DNA from: Pokkaliibacter sp. MBI-7
Lineage (GTDB): Bacteria; Pseudomonadota; Gammaproteobacteria; Pseudomonadales; Balneatricaceae
NCBI RefSeq assembly: GCF_029846635.1
Contig: NZ_JARVTG010000001.1
Span: forward strand, 777,001-841,000
Direction of reading: 5' to 3'
DNA length: 64,000 nt
A program made the translations under genes and the position numbers. The notes under the pieces were generated by a model. That model did no database searches, was not told the origin of the DNA, and saw only the letters and a program-made list of their open reading frames with translations. Of this stretch, positions 26,463 through 35,851 are shown piece after piece; position 1 is the first letter of the stretch, and each line of letters starts with the position of its first letter.

Positions 26463-27805
26463 GTCAGCGCCTCCACAGCCTGAGTGAATACTTCACCCCT
26501 GTGCTCATAATTCTTAAACATATCCAAACTGGCACAGGCGGGGGAAAGCAGCACCACATCCCCCTCTTGAGCGAGCGCCTGCGCCAGGCTGACAGCCTGC
26601 GCCATCGACTCGGCACGACGCACTTCAAGCCCCGCTGCACATGCAGCAATCTGCTCGCCATCTCGCCCCAGTTGCACCAAAGCACGGGCAAACTTCGCCA
26701 GAGGCTGACGCAAATCCTCAAAGGACGCGCCTTTGCCATCCCCACCTGCAATCAGCACCACCTTTCCTGTTGATGCCTGTCCAAAGCCCTGCAACGCGGC
26801 CACTGTTGAACCCACATTGGTACCCTTGGAGTCGTTGTAGTAACTCACTCCATGCAACACCCTGACCCAGGCACAACGATGAGGCAACCCTGGGAACTGA
26901 CGCAAAGTCTCAAGCATCGCGGCCATCGGTAAACCGACAGCATTCCCCAATGCCAGTGCAGCCAGTGCATTGGCTGTATTGTGCAGCCCCTGAATGCGCA
27001 CTTCGTCGGCTGCCATCAATGGCTTCATGCGGTAGGCCAGCCAGGTACGTCCCTGCTCATCGTACTCCACCCCGAATGTATTGAGATCACTGCGCCCCAG
27101 AGTGAAGAAGTGCTGTTTCACCTGTTCAGCCACTAATGGGCTGGACAACGGATCGTCCTTGTTCACCACAACCTGTTTGCAACCGCGAAATATACGGTGC
27201 TTGGCTTGATGGTAGTCAGCCATTCCATCGTAGCGGTCCAGATGATCAGGGCTTACATTCAGAACCGTCGCCACTTCTGCTCGAAGTGAGTGGGTGGTTT
27301 CCAACTGGAAACTGGACAGCTCAAGGACATACAGGTCAACATCGACCAATGGCAAATCCAGCGCAGGTGTACCGATATTGCCCCCCACCGCTACCCGCCA
27401 GCCTGCCGTCCTGGCCATCTCTCCGACCAGCGTAGTGACAGTACTTTTAGCGTTGGACCCCGTAATCGCGACAATGGGTGCCTTCGCTTCACGACAGAAC
27501 AGCTCGATATCACCGCAGACTTTTACGCCATTTGCAGCTGCCGCCGCGATGGCCGGTGTTTTTATTGACAAGCCGGGGCTTACGATCAACTCGCTCGCAA
27601 GACTGAGGGTGCGTTCCTGCAATGGTCCGCACTCAATAGCCACATCAGGGAACTCCCTGATCAATTGCTCCAGACCTGGCGGTTGCTCACGAGTATCCAC
27701 CACAGCGACACGACGGTTACGTGCCTTGAGGAAGCGGACGCAGCTGAGGCCGGTTTTACCCAGCCCCACTACTATGGTCAGTTGATCTGAGGTGATAAAT
27801 TCCAC
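26459..27805 (-). CDS. murD: UDP-N-acetylmuramoyl-L-alanine--D-glutamate ligase MurD
   Basis: This Mur ligase of about 448 aa adds D-Glu. It has VVGLGKTGLS near the N-terminus, the P-loop GSNAKSTVTT (about 116-125) and the C-terminal LLSPACASLDMFKNYEHRG, all typical. There is no ATG; three tandem candidate codons GTG (27811), TTG (27808) and GTG (27805) follow the TGAGGA ribosome site, and GTG 27805 has the best spacing (8 nt). It starts within 10 nt of the mraY stop and is coupled to ftsW. Confidence 0.95.
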   Translation of the reverse strand: MEFITSDQLTIVVGLGKTGLSCVRFLKARNRRVAVVDTREQPPGLEQLIREFPDVAIECGPLQERTLSLASELIVSPGLSIKTPAIAAAAANGVKVCGDIELFCREAKAPIVAITGSNAKSTVTTLVGEMARTAGWRVAVGGNIGTPALDLPLVDVDLYVLELSSFQLETTHSLRAEVATVLNVSPDHLDRYDGMADYHQAKHRIFRGCKQVVVNKDDPLSSPLVAEQVKQHFFTLGRSDLNTFGVEYDEQGRTWLAYRMKPLMAADEVRIQGLHNTANALAALALGNAVGLPMAAMLETLRQFPGLPHRCAWVRVLHGVSYYNDSKGTNVGSTVAALQGFGQASTGKVVLIAGGDGKGASFEDLRQPLAKFARALVQLGRDGEQIAACAAGLEVRRAESMAQAVSLAQALAQEGDVVLLSPACASLDMFKNYEHRGEVFTQAVEALT

Positions 27806-27815
27806 CAACACATCC

Positions 27816-28901
27816 TCAACGAATCTTCAATGTCGCAAGCCCGATCAGCACGAGCATGACGGTAACAATCCAGAAGCGCACAATAACGCGTGGTTCTGGC
27901 CAGCCCTTCAGCTCAAAGTGATGATGCAGCGGAGCCATCCGAAAAATACGGCGTCCGGTGAGCTTGAAAGAGGCGACCTGCAAAATCACGGAAACCGTCT
28001 CCATCACGAAGACGCCCCCCATGATGAACAGCACCAGCTCCTGACGCACGATGACAGCCATGGTGCCAAGTACAGCCCCCAATGCCAGAGCACCTACGTC
28101 CCCCATGAAGACCTGGGCGGGATAGGTGTTGAACCACAGGAAGCCGAGGCCTGCTCCAACTACAGCACCACAGATCACCAGCAGCTCACCGCTGCCCTGT
28201 ACATAAGGGATCAGCAGATATTCAGCGAATTTGGCATTACCAGTGACATAAGCAAAGATGCCCATTGCCCCCGCCACCATGACCGTTGGCATGATCGCCA
28301 GACCATCCAGACCATCGGTAAGGTTGACCGCATTGGAGCTGCCCACAATCACCAGATAGGTAAACACCACGAAGCCCACCATTCCCAAAGGGATGGCCCA
28401 ATGCTTGATCATCGGAATAATCAGGGTTGTTTCCGCTGCGGTGCTGGCCGTAGCGTACAGAAATGCAGCGGCGCCAATGCCGCCTACTGACTGCCAGAAG
28501 TACTTCCAGCGTGCAGGCAGGCCTTTGGAGTTTTTCTCGATCACCTTGCGGTAGTCATCGACCCAGCCTACCGCCCCGAAGACGAACATTACGGCCAGAA
28601 CAACCCAGATATAGCGATTGTTGAGATCAGCCCACAATAACGTGCTGATAGCGATAGAAATCAGTATCAACGCTCCACCCATGGTAGGCGTACCAGCTTT
28701 ACTCAGGTGACTCTGAGGGCCGTCATTACGCACAGCCTGACCAATCTGGTACTGGCGCAAGGTACGAATCATCAGCGGGCCAATAGCCAGTGACAGCCCC
28801 AGCGCGGTCAGCACGCCCAGGATGCCGCGCAGGGTCAGGTACTGGAATACAGCAAAGCCGGTGTGGTACTCACTGAGCCAAGTCGCAAGCCAGAGCAGCA
28901 T
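27816..28901 (-). CDS. mraY: Phospho-N-acetylmuramoyl-pentapeptide transferase MraY
   Basis: This 361-aa polytopic enzyme makes lipid I from UDP-MurNAc-pentapeptide and undecaprenyl phosphate. The active-site aspartates lie in VGWVDDYRK and NLTDGLDGLA, with FMGDVGALALG and the histidine motif PLHHHFELKGW downstream. Length and topology (ten helices) match the family. It begins one base after murF ends. Confidence 0.98.
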   Translation of the reverse strand: MLLWLATWLSEYHTGFAVFQYLTLRGILGVLTALGLSLAIGPLMIRTLRQYQIGQAVRNDGPQSHLSKAGTPTMGGALILISIAISTLLWADLNNRYIWVVLAVMFVFGAVGWVDDYRKVIEKNSKGLPARWKYFWQSVGGIGAAAFLYATASTAAETTLIIPMIKHWAIPLGMVGFVVFTYLVIVGSSNAVNLTDGLDGLAIMPTVMVAGAMGIFAYVTGNAKFAEYLLIPYVQGSGELLVICGAVVGAGLGFLWFNTYPAQVFMGDVGALALGAVLGTMAVIVRQELVLFIMGGVFVMETVSVILQVASFKLTGRRIFRMAPLHHHFELKGWPEPRVIVRFWIVTVMLVLIGLATLKIR

Positions 28902-28902
28902 T

Positions 28903-30300
28903 TCAGTTGGTCTCCCCGCGCAGAGCCTGAATCACGACTTCCATCTGTGCACTCCGTGATCCCTTACACAGTACTACCATGCTTGCATCTACCTTATTTC
29001 TGAGCTGATCTATCAGCGTTTGCTTATCTGTAAACGAGAATGCCTGACCTTTCCCCTCACAGGAGTCGAAGCCTTCCTTGAGTGCTGCCGCAAATGGCCC
29101 ACAACAGAACATCATAGGCACACTACATTCGGCGGCATAACGCCCCACACTGAAGTGAGCATCAGCCGCACTGTCCCCAAGCTCAGCCATACTGCCCAAC
29201 GTCAGTACCTGTGGCCCGGGCAGCGACATCAACATATCAATCGCTGCTTTCATCGAGGCAGGGTTGGCATTGTAGGTGTCGTCAAGCAGGCGCATACCAT
29301 CAGCGGTAATAATCGGGAAGCAGCGCCCTGGCGTTGCCCTTACTTGCTCTAATCCAGTGGCGATATCTTCAACGGTGACGCCCTGAACAAACGCGGCTGC
29401 GGCGGCTGCGAGGGCGTTACGAATATTGTGCTGACCCGGCAACGCCAGCCGCACCGGTGAGAAGGTTCCATCCGGTAAATGCAACTCAAAACCCCAGGTA
29501 CCCACAGGTGAGATCTGAGCTTTGTATGCACGCACATCGGCCCATTCGGCATCAACACCAAAGACCAGAACATCAAGCGACTGTTCAGCGGCTCGTTGCT
29601 GCCAGATGGAGAAGTGGGGGTCGTCACCGTTAAGAACAGCGGTCCCTCCCGGCAACAAACCATCAATAATTTCACCCTTTGCCTGCACCACGCCTGCCAG
29701 CGATCCAAACCCCTCGAGATGAGCACCCGCAGCATTATTGAGAATGGACACATGCGGACAGGTCATGGCCACTGTACGGGCAATTTCACCAATCGCACTG
29801 GCGCCCAGCTCAATCACGCCATACTGGTGCTGGTCAGATAGCTGCAGTAATGTCTGCGGCGCACCAATTTCATTGTTCAGGTTACCTTTGGTAGCCAGTA
29901 CGCTACCTTGCGTGGCCATGATGGCGGCCAGCATTTCTTTCACCGTCGTTTTGCCGCTACTACCGGTCACCGCCGCAACTTTGCCTGAAAAACGCTGACG
30001 GTTGGCATAACCAAGTTTCCCCAGTGCTGTCAGGGTATTGTCGACTACAAATACCGGTAGACTCGTACTGACCTGGCGAGACGCAACAACTGCAGCAGCC
30101 CCCTGCCGCTCTACCTCTGCGATGAAATCATGGCCATCAAAACGCTCACCGACCAGCGCCACGAAAACACTGCCCTCTGGCACATTACGTGAGTCAGTAG
30201 TCACCGATGCAGCCTGTACATGTTGCCACGCTGTACCAACTGGATGTTCTGCCTCAGGCAACGCTGCGGCGATATCACTCAAAACCCAGGTACCGATCAC
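28903..30300 (-). CDS. murF: UDP-N-acetylmuramoyl-tripeptide--D-alanyl-D-alanine ligase MurF
   Basis: This 465-aa Mur ligase adds the D-Ala-D-Ala dipeptide made by Ddl. The P-loop GSSGKTTVK (from about 113), the NLNNEIGAP motif and DDTYNANPASM are intact. It starts with GTG overlapping the murE stop by 4 nt (GTGA), so it depends on translation of murE. Confidence 0.97.
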   Translation of the reverse strand: MIGTWVLSDIAAALPEAEHPVGTAWQHVQAASVTTDSRNVPEGSVFVALVGERFDGHDFIAEVERQGAAAVVASRQVSTSLPVFVVDNTLTALGKLGYANRQRFSGKVAAVTGSSGKTTVKEMLAAIMATQGSVLATKGNLNNEIGAPQTLLQLSDQHQYGVIELGASAIGEIARTVAMTCPHVSILNNAAGAHLEGFGSLAGVVQAKGEIIDGLLPGGTAVLNGDDPHFSIWQQRAAEQSLDVLVFGVDAEWADVRAYKAQISPVGTWGFELHLPDGTFSPVRLALPGQHNIRNALAAAAAAFVQGVTVEDIATGLEQVRATPGRCFPIITADGMRLLDDTYNANPASMKAAIDMLMSLPGPQVLTLGSMAELGDSAADAHFSVGRYAAECSVPMMFCCGPFAAALKEGFDSCEGKGQAFSFTDKQTLIDQLRNKVDASMVVLCKGSRSAQMEVVIQALRGETN

Positions 30301-31775
30301 AACACCACTCCCAATAGCTCTGCCGCCAAAGCACGATCTGAAAACGCATGTTTGACGCCAGCAATGTCTTGATATTCTTCATGGCCTTTACCTGCGATCA
30401 GTACCATGTCGTCAGGAGACGCATGCTCCACCGCATAGCGAATGGCAGCCTCTCGATCAGTAATGATGCTCACGTGATCCAATGTCATGAAGCCTGTCTG
30501 AGTATCGGCAATGATCTGCTGTGATGACTCGGTGCGCGGGTTGTCCTGCGTCAGGATGATAAAGTCTGCTTGGGACTCCACAGCCGCAGCCATCAGTGGC
30601 CGCTTGCCTCGGTCACGGTCGCCGCCACAGCCAAATACGCACCACAGCCGCCCCTGCACATGCTCCCGCAGTGCGCTGAGCGCTTTGACCAGAGCATCGG
30701 GCGTATGAGCATAATCAACGACCAGTAGTGGTTTTCCCTGCTGTCTGAATGACTCCATCCGTCCGGGTACACGCTGCACCTGAGCCAACGCAGCACTGAT
30801 TTGTTCAACGCTATAGCCTTGTGCGTAAAGCACAGCAGCTACTGCCAGCAGATTACTGACATTGAAACGCCCCAACAGTGGGGTCGAGAAGGATACACGC
30901 CCTCGCGGCGTCATAAATTCCAGACGCATACCATCTGGTTCGGGATGCCATAGCCCAAGATAGATGGTTGCATCCTGCTCAGTGGCATAGGTCACCAGAT
31001 TTACTGTGGGCGCTAGTACCTCGATAAAGCTGGCAGCCCAGGGATCATCCAGATTAATGACAGCGTGCTGTAGCTCCGCACACTGGAACAAACGCTGTTT
31101 GGCAACGGCATAAGAAGCCATATCGCCGTGATAATCGAGATGGTCACGGCTCAGGTTAGTGAAAACTGCGGTCTGAAACGTCACACCGTCCACTCGCCCC
31201 TGAGTCAGCGCATGGGATGAGACCTCCATTGCCACCGCTTTCGCGCCCTGCTGCACCTGCATCTGTGCCATGACACCATGCACGCGATCAATATCGGGCG
31301 TTGTGTGAGTGGCGGTCTGCAAATGGCCAGGCATGCCATAACCCAGGGTACCCAGTACAGCGCAGGGCTTACCTAAAAATGCCAAAGCAGAAGCAATAAA
31401 CTGACTGACGGATGTTTTCCCGTTGGTGCCCGTGACCCCAATAACATCCATCTGACGGCTTGGAGAGGCGAAATAGCAGTTCATCAACTCGCCTAGTCGC
31501 GACTTGAGCTCAGCCAGTTTGACGACGGGACAACCCGCCCTCTCTTCAACAAACAGGCTGGCATCAACCAGCACCATGGCAGCGCCGCGTTCAACAGCAT
31601 CCAGATAAAACTGCTGCGCCTTGTCAGAATCCAGAACTGTAATAACGTACCAATAACCTGACTCTACGCGGCGACTATCCAGTGTAATAGGCGCCAACGG
31701 CTGCTGAGCCAACTCGACGGGGATCGACTCCGCTGTTAACCACTCACCGAGGGTTACAGGCTGAGAAGTACTCAT
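30297..31775 (-). CDS. murE: UDP-N-acetylmuramoyl-L-alanyl-D-glutamate--meso-diaminopimelate ligase MurE
   Basis: This 492-aa Mur ligase has the P-loop GTNGKTS (116-122) and the DNPR motif (411-414), which specifies meso-diaminopimelate rather than lysine, as expected for a Gram-negative wall. The TTPD and VAMEVSSHAL motifs are also present. It overlaps ftsI by 4 nt (ATGA) upstream and murF downstream. Confidence 0.97.
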   Translation of the reverse strand: MSTSQPVTLGEWLTAESIPVELAQQPLAPITLDSRRVESGYWYVITVLDSDKAQQFYLDAVERGAAMVLVDASLFVEERAGCPVVKLAELKSRLGELMNCYFASPSRQMDVIGVTGTNGKTSVSQFIASALAFLGKPCAVLGTLGYGMPGHLQTATHTTPDIDRVHGVMAQMQVQQGAKAVAMEVSSHALTQGRVDGVTFQTAVFTNLSRDHLDYHGDMASYAVAKQRLFQCAELQHAVINLDDPWAASFIEVLAPTVNLVTYATEQDATIYLGLWHPEPDGMRLEFMTPRGRVSFSTPLLGRFNVSNLLAVAAVLYAQGYSVEQISAALAQVQRVPGRMESFRQQGKPLLVVDYAHTPDALVKALSALREHVQGRLWCVFGCGGDRDRGKRPLMAAAVESQADFIILTQDNPRTESSQQIIADTQTGFMTLDHVSIITDREAAIRYAVEHASPDDMVLIAGKGHEEYQDIAGVKHAFSDRALAAELLGVVL

Positions 31776-33475
31776 GATTTTTTCCCTTGGAGCTTGATAA
31801 GACCTTCAAGATCATCCGGCGGAATATTTAGGAGACGCATAGCACCAGCAATAAACCGACCGAACACGGGTGCCGCCACAGCCCCCCCGAAGTACTCTCC
31901 ACTGGAAGGGTCATCAATGATGATGGCTGCGACCAGACGGGGATCAGATGCCGGTGCAATACCAGTAAATACTGAAAAATAGTTGTTAGCCTCGTAGCCA
32001 TTCGGACCAACCTTGTGCACGGTCCCGGTCTTGCCAGCAAGATGATACCCGGGTACCTGAGCACGGGTTGCCGTACCACCACTCTCGGTTACTGTTTCCA
32101 GCATCTTCAACACATCATGAGCAACTTCAGGGGTAACTACCTGAGTCGGCTCCACCGGATTGGCGCGCTTCACCATGGAAACAGGAAAAAGTTTGCCGCC
32201 ATTAGCAAAAGGGACATAGGCCCGCGCAAGCTGCAGTGGTGTAACTGTCAGGCCATAGCCGTACGACATGGTGGCCAGCTGCAGCACCTGAGTCGGTTTG
32301 TAGAAAGGCAGCTCCCCTGGCTGCTCGCCAGGAAAACCGGTCTGAGGATTTTGTCCAAGACCAAAACTATGGAATGTCTGCCACAACGCCCCTTCCGGCA
32401 GCATCATGGAAATTTTCGACGCCCCTACGTTACTGGACTTGGTAATGATGCCGGTGATATCAAGCACACCGTAGTTACGGTGGTCGGAGATCGTTTTATA
32501 GGTAATCCGCAAACGCCCCGGGGTGGTATCAATCTTGGTATCAGGCGTAATAACATGATTCATCAACGCGGAAGAAACAGTCAGCGCCTTCATGGTTGAG
32601 CCGGGCTCGTACATATCCGTAATTGCCCGGTTGCGTAAACTGGATGACGAGACGTCGACCCTGTTATTGGGGTTATAGGCAGGCTGATTAACCATAGCCA
32701 AAACCTCGCCCGTCTTGGCATCTAGCACGACCATGGTCCCGGCTTTGGCGCCGTTCTCTGCAACCACCCCTTTCAGGGCCTGATACGCCAGATATTGCAG
32801 ACGCAAATCAATGGACAACACCAAATCCTTGCCTGGACGCGCCTGTTTAACCAGTTTCAGATCCTTGATATTGCGACCCAGGCGATCGCGCAACACGTCT
32901 TTTAGCCCCGGCACACCTTCAAGCCAGGAATCATAGGCAAGCTCTAGTCCTTCCTGCCCTTTGCCATCAACATCAGTAAAGCCAACAACATGGCTGGTCA
33001 CTTCGGCGGCGGGATAGAACCTGCGATACTCCTTGCGGCTATATACGCCAGGAATGCCTAATGCCACCACCTTAGCTGCATCATTCGGCGTCATCTGGCG
33101 ACGCAGATACATAAACTCTTTGGTTGCATTAAGCTTGATACGCTGAGCGAGCACATCAGCGGGTGTCTCCAGAGCCGTCGCCAGGTCAGCCCAACGATCG
33201 GGATACTCGCTCAGTATTTGCGGTTCCGCCCATAGGGTTTCGACTGGCGCACTGATAGCCAGTGGCTCGCCATTACGATCCACAATCATGCCACGATGCG
33301 CAGGAATGACCTCTTTTCGCAGCGCACGTGCATCTCCCTGAGTATTCAGGAAGTTCTGATGTACCACCTGCAGGTTAATGAGCTGCCCCAACAGAATAAG
33401 TGCGAGCGCCCCCAGCATGCCAAGTACTATGCGTACTCGCCAGGGGAATGGCAGGCCCGTATTGGTGTTTCTCAT
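31772..33475 (-). CDS. ftsI: Septal peptidoglycan D,D-transpeptidase FtsI (PBP3)
   Basis: This 567-aa class B penicillin-binding protein has a short cytoplasmic tail, one transmembrane helix (about 14-36), a dimerisation/pedestal domain and a transpeptidase domain. The catalytic motifs are S293-TMK, SSN (347-349) and KTGT (482-485). It cross-links septal peptidoglycan with FtsW. The 4-nt overlap with ftsL implies coupled translation. Confidence 0.98.
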   Translation of the reverse strand: MRNTNTGLPFPWRVRIVLGMLGALALILLGQLINLQVVHQNFLNTQGDARALRKEVIPAHRGMIVDRNGEPLAISAPVETLWAEPQILSEYPDRWADLATALETPADVLAQRIKLNATKEFMYLRRQMTPNDAAKVVALGIPGVYSRKEYRRFYPAAEVTSHVVGFTDVDGKGQEGLELAYDSWLEGVPGLKDVLRDRLGRNIKDLKLVKQARPGKDLVLSIDLRLQYLAYQALKGVVAENGAKAGTMVVLDAKTGEVLAMVNQPAYNPNNRVDVSSSSLRNRAITDMYEPGSTMKALTVSSALMNHVITPDTKIDTTPGRLRITYKTISDHRNYGVLDITGIITKSSNVGASKISMMLPEGALWQTFHSFGLGQNPQTGFPGEQPGELPFYKPTQVLQLATMSYGYGLTVTPLQLARAYVPFANGGKLFPVSMVKRANPVEPTQVVTPEVAHDVLKMLETVTESGGTATRAQVPGYHLAGKTGTVHKVGPNGYEANNYFSVFTGIAPASDPRLVAAIIIDDPSSGEYFGGAVAAPVFGRFIAGAMRLLNIPPDDLEGLIKLQGKKS

Positions 33476-33837
33476 GGCTGAACCATAATGATTGATTTGG
33501 GAGGAGGCGAAAACATGTGCAATCTGTCACGAGCGAGCGTTTCTACCCGGCTGTGAGCTGACCAGGTACTTTCCTCCAGCAAAAGCTGACCCCACTCGAC
33601 CTCCAGACGATCACGCTGTCGTTCTAACTGCTGCAGCTCATTGAATTGCTTACGATTCCAATGAGAGCTCAAGATCACTGCCACAGCACTGGCAACAACC
33701 ATCGTCATCAATACCGCAATCAGGATGACGCGCCAGGAAGAAGCCTGAATATTGAGTACAGGATGCATGACCAGCCGCTTTTGAGGCACAACATTCTGCA
33801 CTCGTGCAGGCTGCTTGTTCACTACCGCCTGTCCCAT
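33472..33837 (-). CDS. ftsL: Cell division protein FtsL
   Basis: This 121-aa bitopic protein has a cytoplasmic segment, one transmembrane helix (about 35-57) and a periplasmic leucine-zipper-like coil (NELQQLERQRDRLEVEWGQL). It forms FtsQLB, which activates FtsWI. It has a slightly long N-terminus. Position between rsmH and ftsI and the ATGA overlap with ftsI confirm the identity. Confidence 0.95.
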   Translation of the reverse strand: MGQAVVNKQPARVQNVVPQKRLVMHPVLNIQASSWRVILIAVLMTMVVASAVAVILSSHWNRKQFNELQQLERQRDRLEVEWGQLLLEESTWSAHSRVETLARDRLHMFSPPPKSIIMVQP

Positions 33838-33838
33838 A

Positions 33839-34771
33839 CTAGATCCTCTCAGCTACGCGCATGATTGCACTGCGAGACCGAACATTGTCGGTTACTTCAT
33901 CAGCTTCAGCCTTTTGCGCCTTACCCAAGGTACGCATGCGGATATTGAGCATATCCTGAGTAACTGGCAGACCTCTTGGCAGCTGCTCTCCTTTGGATTC
34001 CTTGCGGATAAAGCGTTTAACTATGCGGTCTTCCAACGAGTGAAAACTGATGACAACCAAGCGACCAGAAGACGTCAACACATCGGCAGATGCGTCAAGG
34101 CAGGTTTGAATGTCGTCCAGTTCTTTGTTGATAAAGATACGAATGGCCTGAAACGCCCTAGTTGCAGGGTGTTTACCTTTCTCCCAGGCAGGGTTGGCAT
34201 CGGTAATGATTTTTGACAGCGTATGGGTACGCAGAATAGGCGCTACTTGCCGGGCGGCTACTAGAGCCTTTGCCATTCGCCGGGAATGGCGCTCTTCACC
34301 GTAAACAAAGAGCACATCAGCAATATCTTTCTCTGCTGCCGAGTTGACCCAGTCTGCTGCGCTGAGCCCCTGCGAAGGATCCATACGCATGTCCAGTGGC
34401 CCGTCCTGCATGAAGCTGAAGCCACGCTCAGGATTATCCAGCTGGGGAGATGAGACACCGAGATCAAGCAGGACACCGCTTATCTGCCCATGCAGAGAGC
34501 GCTGGGAGACTATCTCGGCGAGATCAGCAAAGGATGCATGAACAATTTCAAAACGAGGATCATCAGCAAAACGTTGCTTAGCAACTGCAATGGCATCAGG
34601 ATCCTTGTCAATAGCTATTAGCCTACCGTTAGCAGACAGCCGCTGAAGAATGCGTGAAGAGTGGCCGCCACGGCCGAAGGTGCCGTCAATGTAGACGCCA
34701 TCACTATTGGTCACCAGCTGATCGACAGCCTCGTCCAAGAGTACTGTTACGTGCTGATAGGTATCTGTCAT
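33839..34771 (-). CDS. rsmH: 16S rRNA (cytosine1402-N4)-methyltransferase RsmH
   Basis: This 310-aa enzyme (formerly MraW) methylates N4 of C1402 in 16S rRNA, paired with RsmI encoded nearby at 35852. The SAM motif DGTFGRGGHS and the DLGVSSPQLD motif are present, as are the GFSFMQDGPLDMRMD segment and VVISFHSLEDRIVK. It is the second gene of the dcw operon. Confidence 0.98.
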   Translation of the reverse strand: MTDTYQHVTVLLDEAVDQLVTNSDGVYIDGTFGRGGHSSRILQRLSANGRLIAIDKDPDAIAVAKQRFADDPRFEIVHASFADLAEIVSQRSLHGQISGVLLDLGVSSPQLDNPERGFSFMQDGPLDMRMDPSQGLSAADWVNSAAEKDIADVLFVYGEERHSRRMAKALVAARQVAPILRTHTLSKIITDANPAWEKGKHPATRAFQAIRIFINKELDDIQTCLDASADVLTSSGRLVVISFHSLEDRIVKRFIRKESKGEQLPRGLPVTQDMLNIRMRTLGKAQKAEADEVTDNVRSRSAIMRVAERI

Positions 34772-34778
34772 TTGTCGC

Positions 34779-35240
34779 CTACAGTGCTAATTCACTTAAT
34801 TCAGCTGGCAAGCCAGCCATGTCATGAGTCGGTGCGAGATACTCCTCTCGCCGCTGCATCCACATTGCTTCATCCCACAGCTCAAATCGCTGTCCCTGAC
34901 CTATCAGCGCCACTTGCTTGTCCAGCCTGGCATAAGCTCGCAGCACCATTGGCAGCAATACACGACCCTGCTTATCCATTTGCACATCTGTAGCATGACC
35001 AATCAACAAGCGCTGGATACGCCTAGTCGCCGGGTTATAGCTAGGCAGTGCTTCCAGACGCGCCTGGATCCCCTCCCATACTGGCAAGGGATAGAGCAGC
35101 AAACATGGATCTTCAGTATCAATCGTGAGTACTAGGTTGCCGTCACAGGCTTCTGTCAATAACTCCCGGTAACGAGCAGGAAGCGCCATTCGCCCCTTAT
35201 CGTCGAGAGAAATTGATGTTAGTCCGCGAAAACTACCCAT
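34779..35240 (-). CDS. mraZ: Transcriptional regulator MraZ
   Basis: This 153-aa protein has two tandem SpoVT-AbrB-like domains with the DKGRMALPARYRELL and DKQGRVLLPMVLRAYA repeats. MraZ is the autorepressor of the dcw operon and binds TGGGN-type direct repeats; such repeats lie at the transcription start (35264-35303). It is the first gene of the operon. Confidence 0.97.
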   Translation of the reverse strand: MGSFRGLTSISLDDKGRMALPARYRELLTEACDGNLVLTIDTEDPCLLLYPLPVWEGIQARLEALPSYNPATRRIQRLLIGHATDVQMDKQGRVLLPMVLRAYARLDKQVALIGQGQRFELWDEAMWMQRREEYLAPTHDMAGLPAELSELAL

Positions 35241-35263
35241 CGACCTTCACTCACTGACAACCT

Positions 35264-35303
35264 CCCCACTTAAACACCACTTTCCCCCACTTTTCACCAC
35301 CCA
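35264..35303 (-). promoter_or_regulatory. MraZ operator (direct repeats at the dcw promoter)
   Basis: On the minus strand, TGG-type pentamers recur at about 10-bp spacing: TGGTG (35299-35295), TGGGG (35289-35285), TGGTG (35279-35275) and TGGGG (35268-35264), with TGGGT just upstream at 35303-35299. The E. coli MraZ site is a series of TGGGN repeats with 5-nt spacers. The repeats cover the predicted transcription start, fitting repression. Confidence 0.7.
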
Positions 35304-35304
35304 C

Positions 35305-35333
35305 ACTATAGAAATGCACCATAGCATTTGCAA
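35305..35333 (-). promoter_or_regulatory. dcw operon (mraZ) promoter
   Basis: On the minus strand, TTGCAA (-35, 35333-35328) and TATAGT (-10, 35310-35305) are separated by exactly 17 bp. The -10 element matches consensus at five of six positions. Transcription would start near 35298, inside the MraZ repeats, about 60 nt before the mraZ ATG. Confidence 0.7.
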
Positions 35334-35412
35334 GGCAAAAGCCGCCCTGCCACGCCTAGATGAGTGGAATTCAAGAAAGCCTAGAAAGGAGTTTGATACA
35401 TACAAGAAAGGA

Positions 35413-35766
35413 AGGGCTGAGCCCGCCTGTAAGCCGGGTTCTGTCGAGGACAATCATTCATCTAGGGTCAGCGTCACCACTGACCTCAAGCGACCTACCC
35501 GAACCCAGCGTGGGCCACGCCTAATGGGTTCCTATTTGGTCTTGCTCCGAGTGGGGTTTACCATCGCCGTGGAGTGTTGCCACCCACGCGGTGCGCTCTT
35601 ACCGCACCATTTCAACCTTACCGGTCCTTGCGGACTTAGGCGGTGTACTTTCTGTTGCACTTTCCGTAGGCTCGCGCCCCCCAGACGTTATCTGGCACTC
35701 TGCCCTGTGGAGCCCGGACTTTCCTCCCCCCCTTGCAGGGCGACGATTGTCCAGCGGACTCAGCGG
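35413..35766 (-). ncRNA. rnpB: RNase P RNA component, class A (rnpB)
   Basis: The minus strand has the conserved bacterial RNase P RNA features: GAGGAAAGTCCGGGCTCC near the 5' end, the GGTAAGAGCGCACCGCG region, GGAGCAAGACCAAATAGG, and ACAGAACCCGGCTTA near the 3' end. The P1 stem pairs 35754-35764 with 35416-35426 (11 bp with one G.U). It is the catalytic RNA that matures tRNA 5' ends. The ends are estimated to within a few bases. Confidence 0.97.
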
Positions 35767-35772
35767 CGGCAA

Positions 35773-35800
35773 AGGATACCATGCAATTTCAAAGGTACAA
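35773..35800 (-). promoter_or_regulatory. rnpB promoter
   Basis: On the minus strand, TTGTAC (-35, 35800-35795) and TATCCT (-10, 35778-35773) are 16 bp apart. The predicted start, near 35766, coincides with the RNase P RNA 5' end. Confidence 0.55.
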
Positions 35801-35851
35801 GGGGCAACTGCAGATATTCTCCAACAACTACCCCGTTACCAGCCCCGTCTA

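Noticed and set aside
25638..26483. 281-codon open frame antisense to ftsW
   Set aside because: His/Gln/Pro-rich nonsense composition typical of an antisense shadow; ftsW is certain.
27792..28490. 232-codon open frame antisense to mraY
   Set aside because: Shadow of mraY, with improbable composition and no family match.
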